From: Pelodera strongyloides
Taxonomy: Eukaryota; Nematoda; Chromadorea; Rhabditida; Rhabditidae
Reading direction: 5' to 3'
Length of the DNA stretch: 64,000 nt
NCBI GenBank assembly: GCA_036852015.1
Contig: JAANDG010000331.1
Location: 62,001-126,000 of the forward strand
The notes under the pieces were generated by a model. That model did no database searches. It had not been told where the DNA came from and was given only the letters and a program-made list of their open reading frames with translations. A program made the translations under genes and the position numbers. Below are positions 25,022-37,500 of the stretch, one piece after another; position 1 is the first letter of the stretch; every line of letters starts with the position of its first letter.

Positions 25022-26419
25022 TCTAATCTCTGCACCTATAGCATTTCCTTCCAAGTTCCATCTCACAGTCTCGTCTCTCTATATCTCTCACTCTCCTCCA
25101 AATCTCTCTCAACATCTCCCTTTATGCGTATGTGAGACCTGTCTCTGACCTGGATAGTCTCGTACCATTGATTGATATCCCCCTTGAGGTTTCTTCAGAC
25201 ATATTGTTAGACTTTTCCTTTGTATGTGACTAATGCGCATAATGGTCTCCTAAAACTGAACCTTTTCTGAATGTGAATATCCTTGGCAAAGATGAAACGG
25301 TTAGCGCGTAGTGTACTTTGCCCTATGACTATAAACAATTGATCTGCGTTTTTGCTTAATAGTTCTGATTTATTTTAGTTTGTGCATTTTCATATTTTTG
25401 TCTACGGTGTCTAGTTTTGTTATTCTGTAACTAAGGTACCACTGTTATGAAGTCGGTTCACGACCTTGGTGTGCATGATTCATTGTCCGAAGTCAGAACC
25501 CCTGCACTTGTGAGCCAATTTGTACATTTAGAACATTTTTCTCGTAAATCACTGAAGGTGCTGGCGACATCTTTGCTCGTGATAAATGGTACATTTGGAC
25601 CTACTCTGAAAAGTTGACTAGGTTATTTTATCATCCATGTAGATTTTTTTTCGGAAAATTTTTTTGAGCTTCGACAAAAAACATGGAGAAATATTAGTTA
25701 ATATAATGAGTAAACTTGAGGTAAACTCTTACTTTGATCTTTCTTCATGCGCCCTATGCCCTACAACCGCATTTCTGTCCGTGGTCTGCCAGATATAAGC
25801 TTTGAGAATCCCACACGTTATTAATTTTCAAAAACATTGTCATCCATTCAAAGAAGTAAGGTGATCAATTTGGTTTTGGTTATCTTTTGCGGCATCGTTC
25901 TCAGTTCTCACTAACTTTTCGAGGTTCTTTTACATATGAAGGGAGGATTCAGTCGAGAGAATAGACCTGTTCTGTCCCCTTTATAGCACCGTGCTCTCCC
26001 GGTTATGGCATGTTTTTTGCCCTTGGAATACGCTCCCTTTCCCAGCCGTGTTTAATATTATGCCACAACAAGAACGCAAAGCCCTTTATGTAGAGACTTT
26101 CGCAACTGTTGCTTACATGTTGCATTCTGCATTTTTAATGATTTCGGTCTCGCAGATAAGCTCAAATTCAGATATGCATGTCTGCCGTGTCAAGAAATGT
26201 TTGTGTTTGTTCGCAGACAAAAGTTTGTTACACTAGCTGATCTCAGTTATACTAGCTTTGTTATACTAGCTGAACTTTACAGCATACCGTATATCCTAAT
26301 TTTATGGCATATCGGTCCATGTTTCAATGGAAGATAACACCGCACTTTTCGAGTACATAGTCGAGTATTATCATTGAGCTGGATGTCTTTTAGTTTCTTG
26401 TCCTCACCCAGCGAAAAAT

Positions 26420-26597
26420 TTAAAGCGAAATGAAACGCGTCGCGTTTTCTGAAACGCATCGTGGACAACTGAACTATTACGTATTTATGCTAAGCTACTA
26501 GAATTTAGCTCGATTTTTATTCTAATTTACGTTCATTTGCATAAGCTGAATAAGAATGTTCGATGTGTTTCAAAAACCGGCCGGTATTTCGCTTTAA
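26420..26597. mobile_element. MITE family A, near-complete copy
   Basis: TTAAAGCGAAATGAAACGCG at left and CCGGCCGGTATTTCGCTTTAA at right are inverted repeats with TTAA at both outer edges (26420-26423, 26594-26597). The interior follows the family consensus: TCGTGGACAACTGAA, then the AT-rich block, then GATGTGTTTCAAAAACCGG. Confidence 0.8.
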
Positions 26598-27184
26598 TTC
26601 AACTTGAAGACTTTCCTAAATAAGCTCAACAGATGCTTGAAAGAAATTGAGCTTCACTATCAAAACGCATTTCACAGAAACCAGAAACCTGTCGGACAAG
26701 TCACCTCAAAGTTTCATACACTTAATGAGTTCATTCGATCCAATACAAGGTTACTTTGCTGGTTTTGTGTGCCATGTCTACTGGTGGTTTTTCACGATCG
26801 AATGTGCTTTTCTTTTAGAAATAAGTCTGTCCTGAAACTTCCATGTGTCAATGTAAGAAAATATGGGAGTGCAAATTTCCAACATACTTTCCTATCCAAG
26901 TACCATATCCCTTTAAAGTGAAAAGCTAGATCATTTTTCGCATTCTATCTTATTCTGTGATGGAAATATAATATGTAAACAATACAAATTCACATATTTA
27001 TTTCTCTCTACCTCAAATCTCGATATAGACTTTACTATAAAGCCGGTGCTAAGTAACTTTTATGTTGTATTCACCCCCGTGAGTCAGTATGTACGAATGT
27101 GTCTGTCCATGGCTATATGGCTAATCGGCGTGCACTGAGATACGAGTTTGTTTCAAGTTTATGTATATGCATACATTCTGTATC

Positions 27185-27219
<35 letters not shown>

Positions 27220-27220
<1 letters not shown>

Positions 27221-28182
27221 TTAATAAATGTTTATTGATTAAATACAATCAAAAGGCAACCCTAAGACGGAAATGCGCATAAAAACATCCCATACTAACA
27301 AGGGGCCATAGTACATACTTAAAATTTGAATTGAATTCTAAGAGTCTAATAAACATTTCTAATTGGAATAGTGAACAAACAAATTCTATGAGAAAGTACG
27401 GGTCGACAATTAATCTAATTTACCAAACCTCTTAGTGAGGCCTTCGATTAAGGCAGGCTGCTCTTTTTTCCAACTTTGTCAAATTCCACCATAAATCTAG
27501 CAATATAATCATCATGTGCCTGCTGTTTTTGATCAATAGGGGCAACATGCACAGGTGTTACAGCAATGGGCAATTGCGGTGTGTCTACAATTGACTCAAG
27601 GTGGCAGGCAATTGAGGGGAGGAATTACTGATAGTGTGTCAGCACGTGAGAGTTCGATAGGGGTGGATGGTTGTTTGATCTCTGCAACAGGGCATTGTGG
27701 GTCCCCGGATTGTAGATCACGAGCAGCTTGACGGCGTAGATAACCTTCATGGCGCTGCTTCGCAGTTTCAGCACGTCGAATATTGATGTGGGCAAGTTCC
27801 GGAATCTTCTTCAGTCGTTCGGCCAGGTCCTTAAAAATTGGCAAAGCGAAACCGGGTTTCATACGGCATAAGATAGGGCGAGGAAAATTGCGATACTTTC
27901 CAAGGCGACCAATAACATTGAAAGACTCGGGTGAGTGATTACACAAAGACAAACTTTGTGCGAAATAACAGTATCAACACTCACCCGGTCGCTTTCCTTT
28001 GCGTTTACGATGACGAAATGGTCCTTGAGCTCATTCCTTCGAAATCCTTCAGCTATTTCTTCGTGGATAAAAGACTTCAGATCGGTGAATAGTTCGGAGA
28101 CAGATAGTTGAATATTCTGACGAAAAGGAATATTTGGGCGAGAAGTTGGTGTGGATTCATGATGAATATCAGGGTAGCTCAT
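27220..28182 (-). pseudogene. Decayed LINE ORF1-like coding sequence
   Basis: Two overlapping minus-strand frames (28182-27859 and 27952-27596) look like one broken protein. The upstream part contains FTDLKSFIHEEIAEGFRRN and KDHFVIVNAKESDR. The downstream part has FNVIGRLGKYRNFPRPILCR, a pattern like the RNA-binding (RRM-like) domain of LINE ORF1 proteins (GRLGK, then PRPI), and then a basic RRAETAKQRHEGYLRRQAA segment. The frame changes near 27945. The 3' side ends in an AATAAA-like AT-rich tail near 27222. No reverse transcriptase remains, so this is an ORF1-only remnant. A spliced host gene is a less likely alternative. Confidence 0.4.
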
Positions 28183-28214
28183 TTCGGTGGGGGGTGATGC
28201 GACCGCTCTGTGTC

Positions 28215-28280
28215 AGGTTAGAGGGGTCGAATGGTTAGAGGGGTCGAATGGTTAGAGGGGTCGAATGGTTAGAGGGGTCT
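28215..28280. repeat. 17-bp minisatellite
   Basis: Nearly four perfect tandem copies of GGTTAGAGGGGTCGAAT, just upstream of the decayed ORF1 start on the minus strand and about 350 bp before the BPI gene. Confidence 0.9.
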
Positions 28281-28631
28281 TTCTTTTTATTTTCTCTCCA
28301 TCTTCATATAGCTCGTTCTTTCTGTATCTATGTTTTTACCAATTCTTCTTTTCTACACGACATCTATATTACCTTCTTACTCTCTACGAAAGCACACTGC
28401 CAAAGTGTGTGTGAGTCTCTCTAAATTTCCTGCCACGAAACCTTTTGAAGGAAAGCAGGATTATCACTTTGGCATTGGGCAAAACGACTTATGTGTACGA
28501 CCTTGTTGCATAAGCATTGGAAACAACTATTACCACTAGACAACTCTAATCGAAAATTAACCTTCGACGTACGACTTTTGCTTGAGGGTTAGCACTATCA
28601 AATAATATTTATTTTCAGCTTAAGAAAGTTT

Positions 28632-31600
28632 ATGCGGAGATTTGTATTGATTAGTCTAGTTGTATTGATACACTATTCCACCGCACAAAACTATGAGAAG
28701 GATTATTCACCTTTGCTTGAAGTAAGTATGTTTTTCTAGATTTACAGTTATTTACCAAAACATAACAACCTCAGTAACACTAGAAAACGAGTGGTTAATT
28801 TATATTCATCTAGTATCTCACTTTTTGGTTCATTTGACTAATTGTTGTCTCAAGCTCCGCTAGGTTCGTAGAAGGTACGGTAGCTGGTACGTTGAAAGTA
28901 CCCAATGCATGCGCTCGATACAAAATAGTAGTTTATTCCCCTTGAACAATTCCAAAATCTATTTTAGCAAAGCACTTCTCCCTCAAATCCTGGAATTTTC
29001 CTTCGGTTAATGCCCACCGGACTAGCCTATTTGAGAGAAATCGGAATGAAGGTACAGTAACTTTGACGATTATTCGGATTGGCATTTCTTAGTGTTTCTC
29101 ACCAGAAACAGGCCCTACTTTGAATACCTTACCGTTGTATCAGCTGTTGGCGGCGCCTGACACGCCTTTTTGAAACAGGCCCGTCAATACATTATCACAC
29201 GTGCACAAGCACAGTACCACAAGGGCTTTTCACTTCTACCTTCTGCATCAGAAGACAGCGCTTCAGAAAAAAAGAGTACTTTACTGTTTTAGGTCGTTAA
29301 TGAACAAATACTCCGCCTTCCACTTCCAACGATAAGGGAAAGGATTGAAAACGGAGAGGTGCGTACACGTTTTTTGTTTTTATTGTTCCATTCAAGAAGT
29401 TTTGCATGAAACGCTATAGCTTTGTATAGTACACTTTGTCAACTAATGACTTGACTTTGCCCTCTGATCGTACTAATATTAAACCGAATGGGGATGCCAA
29501 AAAAAGCAAAGAAATTTAGGTATCTATTCACAATGCCTACATTTCCAAGTACTGGGCGCCTCAGGAGTACAGTTTGGATTTGGTCGAGCCAAATATGTTC
29601 ACGTGGAGTATGTCAAAGATGCACATTAGGTAATCATCTAATACCCCAAAGGAAATATTGTGCCTTACACTTTAATAGAAACAAAATAATAATAAAAATA
29701 AAAATATGAGGATGTCAAGATATCAAGATTAAATCAATAAATTGAAGAAGTAACTTCGGCGATTATTTTCATTTTATTTAGTTTCAGATTAAAATTTTTT
29801 TATATATTCTGTAATTTTTCCTAATATGCTTGGTTTATAATTTCATGAAATAAAAATCTATTTAGGGCAGCTGGAGAATTCTCAGCTTCTCTAAACAATG
29901 CCCTTCTCCTTCCATCCGTCCCCATCACTGGGCACTTTGAAGCGCTTCTGGGACATGTCGCCCTCACGATATCTGTTCGATTGACACGGTGCGGGAACCT
30001 ATTTAACCACCGACTTTTTTCACTAACTTCCATAAACTGCTGTGATAACTGTGATAAGTTGATAAGCTCAATCACATAACATTCTGCAATCAGCCTTATC
30101 TAAATCCTTTCAGTTCTCAACTCGGTGCTCCACAAGTTGCATCAGCCTACTGTAAGGCGAATATTGGTTATGTGGATTTGAATGTGAGAAACACTGGAGT
30201 AATCACCGACTTCTTCATCAACGCGTTCAAAAGTATGGTTTATGATACTGCGGTGATTACCCGTTTTCACAAAAAAAAATGTGCTTCGGTTTGTCTAGAG
30301 CACGTGTTAGAAAACGCAGAATCATTGGATGTAGTATGGACGTATGGAGATATTTTATGTCCTACAGTTCCGCATAAGTCGTATATGATGTCCAAGGAAG
30401 CCTTTCCCTCGTATGCTCATAACTGAAGTAGCTTCATCTAACAATAAGTGCTATGTGATTTACCGTACAAACGCATGATGACAAAATCCTGTAGTTTTAA
30501 AACTTGTTCTTCCTGCGCCTGTGTATTTGCTTACATTCTTATTCTTCATGATGCATTTATCACTTTCAGCATTTATCATTGGCAACTTCAAACCGATGGT
30601 CGAAGATCGAATGTGTGGAATGATTCAAACAATTGTCGATAAAGATATGAACGGATTATTGGCGACAATGCCGCTCAAAGTTGGTCCTAGTAGATTTCGT
30701 TTTTCCTCTACATAACATTTTCTTATTACATAAAAGAGTAACTGTAGCGTGCGTTAGAACTCACGTCACGGAAGTTCAATTCGAGTAATTGTTCCGCATT
30801 TTCAGCTACGTTACAGACGTTTCATAAGTATGGAAAGGGGGCCTTAGGCGGGGTAGCCGTCTGTTTCTAAATGTTCATGCATATTTCGCAGAATTTCGGG
30901 TTACGTCATTAAATATTGTAGCGTTTTTATGTTTTACCTTCAATTTAGGTCGGCATCAATGAAAATAATTTGGATATTATTGGAGAAACGTTCCACATTC
31001 ACAAGCCCAAGAGCAAATTGGGTGCAAGAGGTATGATTTTCTGGAGCTATTTCTACATACCAGAAATTTCTAGATACCGTAATACAGGAACATCAACATC
31101 TTGTTGGGAGCACTTGAGCTGTACACGCAAATATTTTGCTTTATTGATATTCTGTATTTGCAGCCCTACAGAACCTGACGCTGATGAATTTTGTGCAAAA
31201 TCTTCGTGAAAAGAGCCTGGTCCTCGATTACCAGCTTACTTCTGAACCATTTATTTCATTGGGAGCAATTGCTATCATGGCAAAGGGAGAGATATCTTGG
31301 TGAGGAACTTGGGAAAGTGAAAAAAAACCCGATATGTGCCCGATCGTCCCTCAAATAATCGGGCACGGATCGGGCTCATTTCGGGTTTTTGGAGAATAAT
31401 CGGGCACATATTACATATTGGCAATATCGGGGTTTTTTCGCAAAGAATCGGGCACATATCGGGGTTTCACTTTCCTGTGAAATATACCTCAAATACTTCG
31501 TGGACAAGCTAAGTCCCATATCGATGCAATAAGAACACATGAAAGTGGAAACCCTGATATGGCCCCGATTATTTTCGAAAATACCCCGCTATGACCCCGA

Positions 31601-33658
31601 TCAAGTGCCGATATGAGCCGGATCACAAATAATCCGGCCCATATCGGGAAGAAGGCCCGATATGGCCCCGATTCTCTCAAAAACCCCGATATGGCCCCCG
31701 ATTATTTCTCGAAAAACCCCGATATGGCCCCCGATTATTTCTCGAAAAACCCCGATATGGCCCCCGATTATTTCTCGAAAAACCACGATATGGCCCCGAT
31801 TATTTTCAAAAAAACCCGGATATGACCCCGATCAAGGCCGCATTTTTTGAGGGACTTGATCGGGGCCATATCGGGGTTTTTGGTTTTCCATGGGACTTTT
31901 CAACAATGGACCTTTCAACTCACAGAATTAAACTCTACAATTTGTATGACTATGACCACCTTACATTGTGCATTAAAAAAATAAAGATAAATATGCAACT
32001 TTTGATTATGTTTTTAGGAAGGGTACTGGTGGTACTCCTTTCTACCCACCCTTGGTACATATCCCCCCACCTCATGGAGTACATATGATCGAGTTTGTGG
32101 GAACTGACTACATAGCAAATTCCATGCTTTATCACGCATATCGACAACGACTAATGGACATTACAGTTGGTAGGTTTTTTTTCATATTACTTATTTTTCA
32201 TCTTTTTTTTTTCTTAGGAAAAACAATAGTAGTTTTCCAAAAAGCGACAATGTTGTCACACGCAAGCTCCTCATACACACTTTACATACACCTGCGCAAA
32301 ATAGTGGAAGAAAGGCTCTCGCTTCACGCGGCGCTGCGCAGCGAACTGGTTTAGTAGTTGGAAATAGTAGTTTATTAGAAAACAATTGATGCCGCGCGCA
32401 GTTGTTTCCCATTCTGCAGGGCGCCGCTCGGCATCCGAACCCTTGTTTCTTACTGTAGGTGCTTTCAGCTAACCTTCTGAGTTTAGGCCCCGAGTCGACT
32501 CCCCAACTCAAAGATCTCCTACACACGACATGTGATGGTGGATTTTGTATCGGAGAATTTCTCGGTTCTCTTGGCGAAAAATATCCGAGTAGAGAAGTGG
32601 AGATCATCTTCAATGCCAAAAAGGTATCCACACTCGTCAAAATAATAAAATCATTTGTGAATGAGGCCAAACTGACGCTGGACTCACCAGCGTTTTGCGG
32701 TGTGTTTCCTCGGGAACCTTCATAATTGATGTTGAAACTAATTAAGATTATGTGCGTACACCAAGATGCATAACCCCCTACTTTCAGGCTCCACTGATTG
32801 TGTTCGTTGAGAACCGGGCCCGTTTCCGACTGCATGGCAGAATGAATATGTACGCCAGACCAGCGAACGCAACACAAAAGAAAGAATTGGTTTGTTCTTG
32901 TTTCTACTTAATTAAAATAACTGAAGTTTAGTGTGATGACGCATAACTAGTGGAGCCTAGAAATATTTTTTTTAATACAAAAAAAAATAATCCAGAATTT
33001 TGCAATGCACATAAAAGAAGGATCAAGCAATGATAAATGATTTGCGCATAGGCTAAGCTTAGCTGACGACTTGGAACTTTTCCTTTCAAATAAATAAATA
33101 AATAAATAAAGGTTCCACCTTTAGGTTCTTCGTTCCGATACGACAATGACAGCAAATGTTCTTTTATGGATAAATGGAACACGAATTGTTGGAAATTCGA
33201 GTATCGAAAATCTGGATTTCAAATTGCTCGAGTCAAGGGTTTGTAATTTTATATTCTCTGTTTACAGTTTTGTTTACTGGATACTGTGCTCATTAGTGAA
33301 AATGTTGTGACGAACACCTTGTACAAACTTTTCTATCAAAGTGATGTACCTTATAATTGAGTTTTTATTCTTCTTTGTCGGCAAAACTGTTCGTGCATAT
33401 ATGATATATTTTCCCATGAATTGTAGTTGTCGTAATAATAATTATTATATTTATAGTGTCATATTATATTACAGATCGAAGATGTCGACCAGTCAGTATT
33501 CGGAGATTTGGGATTATTCGGAGCCGAATTTCTCGAACAACTTTTGACTGAAATCCTCCAATTGGGAATTACAATGCCAACTATGAATGGAGTTGTACTC
33601 AAGAGTCCCAAGTAAGGAAACAGTGTTTAAAGGGAGGTTCACCTCGCTCCGCAGTCTT

Positions 33659-33693
<35 letters not shown>

Positions 33694-33857
33694 AAGATAA
33701 TACACTGTTTATAATCAACATACATAATCATAAATCCCACAGGTTATCATTCCACGATCGATATCTCAAAGTGCAGACCTACTTCAAATTGGACGAAAAT
33801 TATGCGGGAACAATAGTGCAAGGAGCTGTAAAACAAACATTACAACATGTCGGATAA
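28632..33857 (+). CDS. Secreted BPI/LBP-family lipid-binding protein, 15 exons, 558 aa
   Basis: Exons: 28632-28721, 28968-29051, 29293-29358, 29520-29629, 29866-29988, 30114-30232, 30570-30679, 30949-31030, 31164-31299, 32018-32169, 32487-32623, 32788-32889, 33125-33238, 33475-33611, 33743-33857. All phases agree. BPI/LBP/PLTP/CETP proteins are extracellular, boomerang-shaped lipid and endotoxin binders. Residues 1-18 form a signal peptide (FVLISLVVLIHYSTA). MPTGLAYLREIG near the N-terminus matches the family start, where a helix packs on the first barrel. C171 (ASAYCKANIGY) and C213 (EDRMCGMIQ) are spaced 42 residues apart, matching the conserved BPI disulfide (40 apart in human BPI). GHFEALLGHVALTISVRL is a barrel strand pair. 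The C-terminal domain runs from about residue 260, with N-glycosylation sequons (NAT, NGT, NSS). TATTTTCAG 13 nt before the ATG is a likely trans-splice or leader acceptor. The exon 7 donor (AAA|GTTGGT) is weak but gives the expected protein. The ligand is unknown. Confidence 0.9.
31330..31880. repeat. CCCGATAT-rich repeat cluster in intron 9 of the BPI gene
   Basis: Many variants of CCCCGATATGGCCCCGATTA occur in both orientations. A 33-bp unit (AACCCCGATATGGCCCCCG plus ATTATTTCTCGAA) stands three times in tandem at about 31680-31785. The outer ends are related in inverse (TCCCTCAAATAATCGGG near 31352, TTTTTTGAGGGACTTGATCG near 31845), so the cluster may derive from a fold-back element that expanded internally. 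Long frames here are produced by the repeat. Confidence 0.75.
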
Positions 33858-33994
33858 ACCCACAAAAAAATATAGAATATATTTTCACATGACTTGCCCC
33901 CCACATTAGGACAAAAATTAGCTTCCCTCCTCTCTTTTAATGCATATAAAAGTACTGTACATTGGAACAGTGCACTTCCACATTTTGTAAATTA

Positions 33995-34155
33995 TGGGGT
34001 TTCCATGTATGCCAAAAATAACTGTGCGTTCCCTTCCAAGTATGCACAAATTTACCGTATTTTTCCTGAATTGAATATTTGACATGAGAAATTAATACAT
34101 GGGTCTCGCGAAGTCGTAAAACACGGTAAATTTGCCCGCATACTTGGAGACCCCA
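33995..34155. mobile_element. MITE family E, copy 2 (TTA target duplication)
   Basis: The ends TGGGGTTTCCATGTATGCC and GCATACTTGGAGACCCCA are flanked by TTA at 33992-33994 and 34156-34158. It lies between the convergent 3' ends of the BPI gene and the unrecognised minus-strand gene. Confidence 0.8.
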
Positions 34156-34507
34156 TTATATGCATTCGTTTCGTAGAATATGTTAGCGATGCTGTACAAA
34201 GAAAAGAAAATTATCCATGGTCTTTCAACGAATAAGTCTTTCCTTTCTGCTCAATTATTACAATTCCAGGATTCCAAGCAGAGATTATGGGCATTCTCTA
34301 CTATATTTCATTTTCGTTTTCTTGCCAAAATACGGGTCAATTTTTTTTTCTGATAAATATTTTTTGTACATTTTCGGATATAAATTTGTCACCTCCACAC
34401 AATAACCAAAGTTTATTCACTGTCCATAAATGTAACAAAGAGTACAAAAACTGAATAGACTGATATGTATTATGCATATGATATGGATGAGTGAAGAGTT
34501 TCATAGC

Positions 34508-37500
34508 TTAAATTTGGTAATCTAATTTTCCTTAAAAAGTTGCGTAAATTGTGTGGCTGATGAGTTACGCTAAACAGACACACAAACAAACCTTGTATAT
34601 TCATGTCATAAGCCCTCGAAATAAAGTTAGCTTCTTCTAGATACATAACATAATGTGAGAACGAAGTTCCAACCAGATTACCATAATATTGCCCCACTAA
34701 ACTAAATTCCTACATAGAAAACGGGGAGGCGGCCAGTTGGCACGGCTATCGGTTTTGCCACCAGCCAAACCATTTGGCGACCACTTGGAGACCTCTTGAT
34801 GACCAATTTTTCTAGAAAACTGCCGGCAACTGGTCATCCCAGTTACTAAGTGGTTGCCAAACGGTCGGTGGCCGGAAACGTGGTTTTTCGGGGGAGACCG
34901 GTTACCAACGGTTTTTCTGTGATTTCGGGGCTCACATTCAGTTTTCCTGTAATACTATCCAGAGGCCGGTTTCACAAAAATTTAACTCCGGTTAGGATAG
35001 GTTAACTTTATCCTCAGGGTGGCTGCCCCGTGGGGTAGCTAACCTGATAACCCTCCACCCATTTCACAAAGATTTACCGCCGCAGGGCGTCTAACCCGGC
35101 ACTATCCCTTTGGCTGCGCATCCTGAAATACAACGTGTGCTGAGTACGCAGCCAAAGTCGGCCAAAATGTTTGTTATACTCGATTTTAGCAAAGTGTTCG
35201 AATCATTTGTATGTGATATGTAAGGAAGGGCATAATTAAAGGCACGTATTATCTTTTTAGGCGCATAGTTGTAGCAAAGTTTGGGTAGTTTATAAGAAAA
35301 ACATGATATGTGGGCTTATTATGCAACCTCGGTACCGTGCATGGGTTTCATGGTTGCATACACCAATACGGCACTCTGAATTTCTACTTGTCTGTTATAT
35401 AAGATAGGAGAGGTAAACTACTAGTATATTAGGTATTATTATTATATATACATTTTTTGTTATGACGATTAAACAAAAAATATGCGAAAAAAATATGAGA
35501 AATATTTAATTCTCGTATGTTCAAATTATAGTTCTTTTAAAAAATGTAAAGCATACATAATTATAATAAAAACACTCCTAAGAACTTTCTTATTGCATTT
35601 CGTTACCAAATGTTGCCAGCGAAACTCTTGTGCGAGCTGGGCAGGGTTAACCCGAGTCCGGACTCGGGTTAACCCTGCCCCGGGTTTGGCTTGGAAAGAG
35701 AGGTCACGGGTTAACTTTGCCCCTGCTCGGGATAGAGTTATCCCGGGTTAAATTTTTGTGAAATGGGTTTCTCTCTCGCGAGGCTGGGTTAGGGTCCCTA
35801 CCCCGGAGTTAAATTTTTGTGAAACCGGCCTCAGGCTGATCCTTCCTCATTTTCGCTGTCAATTGAGCCAATAACCGCTGATGACATTTGATTGTTTCTT
35901 TATGAGGTAATTGGTCGAAGTTTACTGAAAAACGAAGGCTTTATTCAATAATATTTTTTGGTGAAAACCTGAACAAAGGAGTGTGAGTATGAATATGAAA
36001 CTAAGGACTAAGGATATTCGCAAACACAACTTTCCAGAAATTGGGCGTTAGTGTTAGCTAAAATGCGGCACGCGCCAAAGTATACTGTAATATCGTGTCT
36101 TACATTGGTTGATATTTTTTTGGTAAATACTGTTAACTTAGAGGTACGCAGTGATGATGTTTAACCCATAACACGAACATAATCAGACTCATTTTCGAGG
36201 TATAGAACTCTTAGTGAACTCCGCGACTGTTTTTGCGTGACCCCCCGACTCTATATCAATCATGAAACTCACAGAATATATCGCTGGTAATTCCGAGGCT
36301 GTAATTTTCATAAACAATCGCTTTAAACATAACAGGGCAATAGGGATCACTAAGGCCCGCGTAGTTGATTCTAAACAAAACTAGATTATCGCATTTTGCC
36401 GGAATTTTAAAGCGAAATACCAGCCGGTTTTTGAAACGCATCTCAAATATAAGCATATGCTAAAAGGGGTCTATTGGGGTCTATTTGTTATTCAAATTTA
36501 TGCTCATTTACATATGAAGCATGGGAAAGCCGGGAGTACTCGATGCGTTTCAAAAACCGGCCGGTATTTCTCTTTAAAGATTTTAAAGTGTGACATTAAT
36601 TTTGCATTTTTCATTCTTTCCGTAAAATCAAAGTTAATGAAAAAGAAAAGTGAGATAGACCTCTTATATCGAAAATTGTCCATTTTGCTCACAATTTGCA
36701 CAATTAAACGATGAGGCAATCTGCTGATCCGTTCCCTTGTCAGAGTACGGATTCCTGGAACAGATCATCATATGCATACTGTAAGGTACTGTAATCAATT
36801 AGAGTGGGCAGCCATGTATTATATGCAAATTTCGGGGCAATTGTCCTTAAACGCACTTGATTCGATATATGTGTCTTCATCGTCGGCTCTTTCCTCATAT
36901 TTCATGAGAAGAATATGATTTCGAAGATCGTGAACAATCCGGAATATACATCGAGCAATGTAATGTCTGTATTCCACAGTGACTTCTTGTGCCGAACCAG
37001 AGAGCATAAACTGTGTGAAGTATTCGTTGTCTCCGGGACAAGCGACCAACTGAAGAATAGAATAGGGGAATTGGCTGAGAAACTCACGTTAATTTTTGGC
37101 TCTGCGCTTGGGTATATGTATGTTTTGTTCAGTTTGTTATTGCTTACGTATTTCACTAATATTTGTGTGAAATGAAATTCTTTTAAACAAACAATTGTTA
37201 ACAATATTGTAACTCGAAATCAACTGCCAAGAACTTTACGAGTTTATGATCTGTATCTACCTTTTTGGTTGTATAGCCTTCTTCAAGCAACGTCTTTCGC
37301 TTTTTCTCACATTCGTGGTACACACACGAGTGCTGGAATAAGAGTTCATTTTAAAATTTTAGAAACGTGTCTGATGCAGAGCCCAGCGCTAGATTTGAAC
37401 CCTCGACATTCTTCTCGCTGACTAACACTCTACCCGTGTAACTCACCAAAGTATCCTCTGTCATTAGCGTATCGTAAATTGCAATCGCATAGGAAATAGC

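Larger units (their letters stand above)
21774..28610. other. Intergenic stretch between the SWEET and BPI genes
   Basis: It holds MITE copies (A at 22984 and 26420, B at 23134), a truncated LINE tail, a (CT)n tract, a decayed LINE ORF1 and a 17-bp minisatellite. Two small exon-like pieces flank the LINE tail: after TATCGTCAG at about 23660 (codes MVYLLEHYRVYIMFY) and after TTCTTTAG at 24001 (codes YHPAYYGMCELV then stop). They would read through in one frame if the DNA between were removed, but there is no GT donor, so no gene is called. The rest is AT-rich with nothing I can support. Confidence 0.5.

Noticed and set aside
31601..31850. Frames reading NPDMAPDYFSK-type repeats
   Set aside because: They are by-products of the CCCGATAT repeat cluster in the BPI intron.
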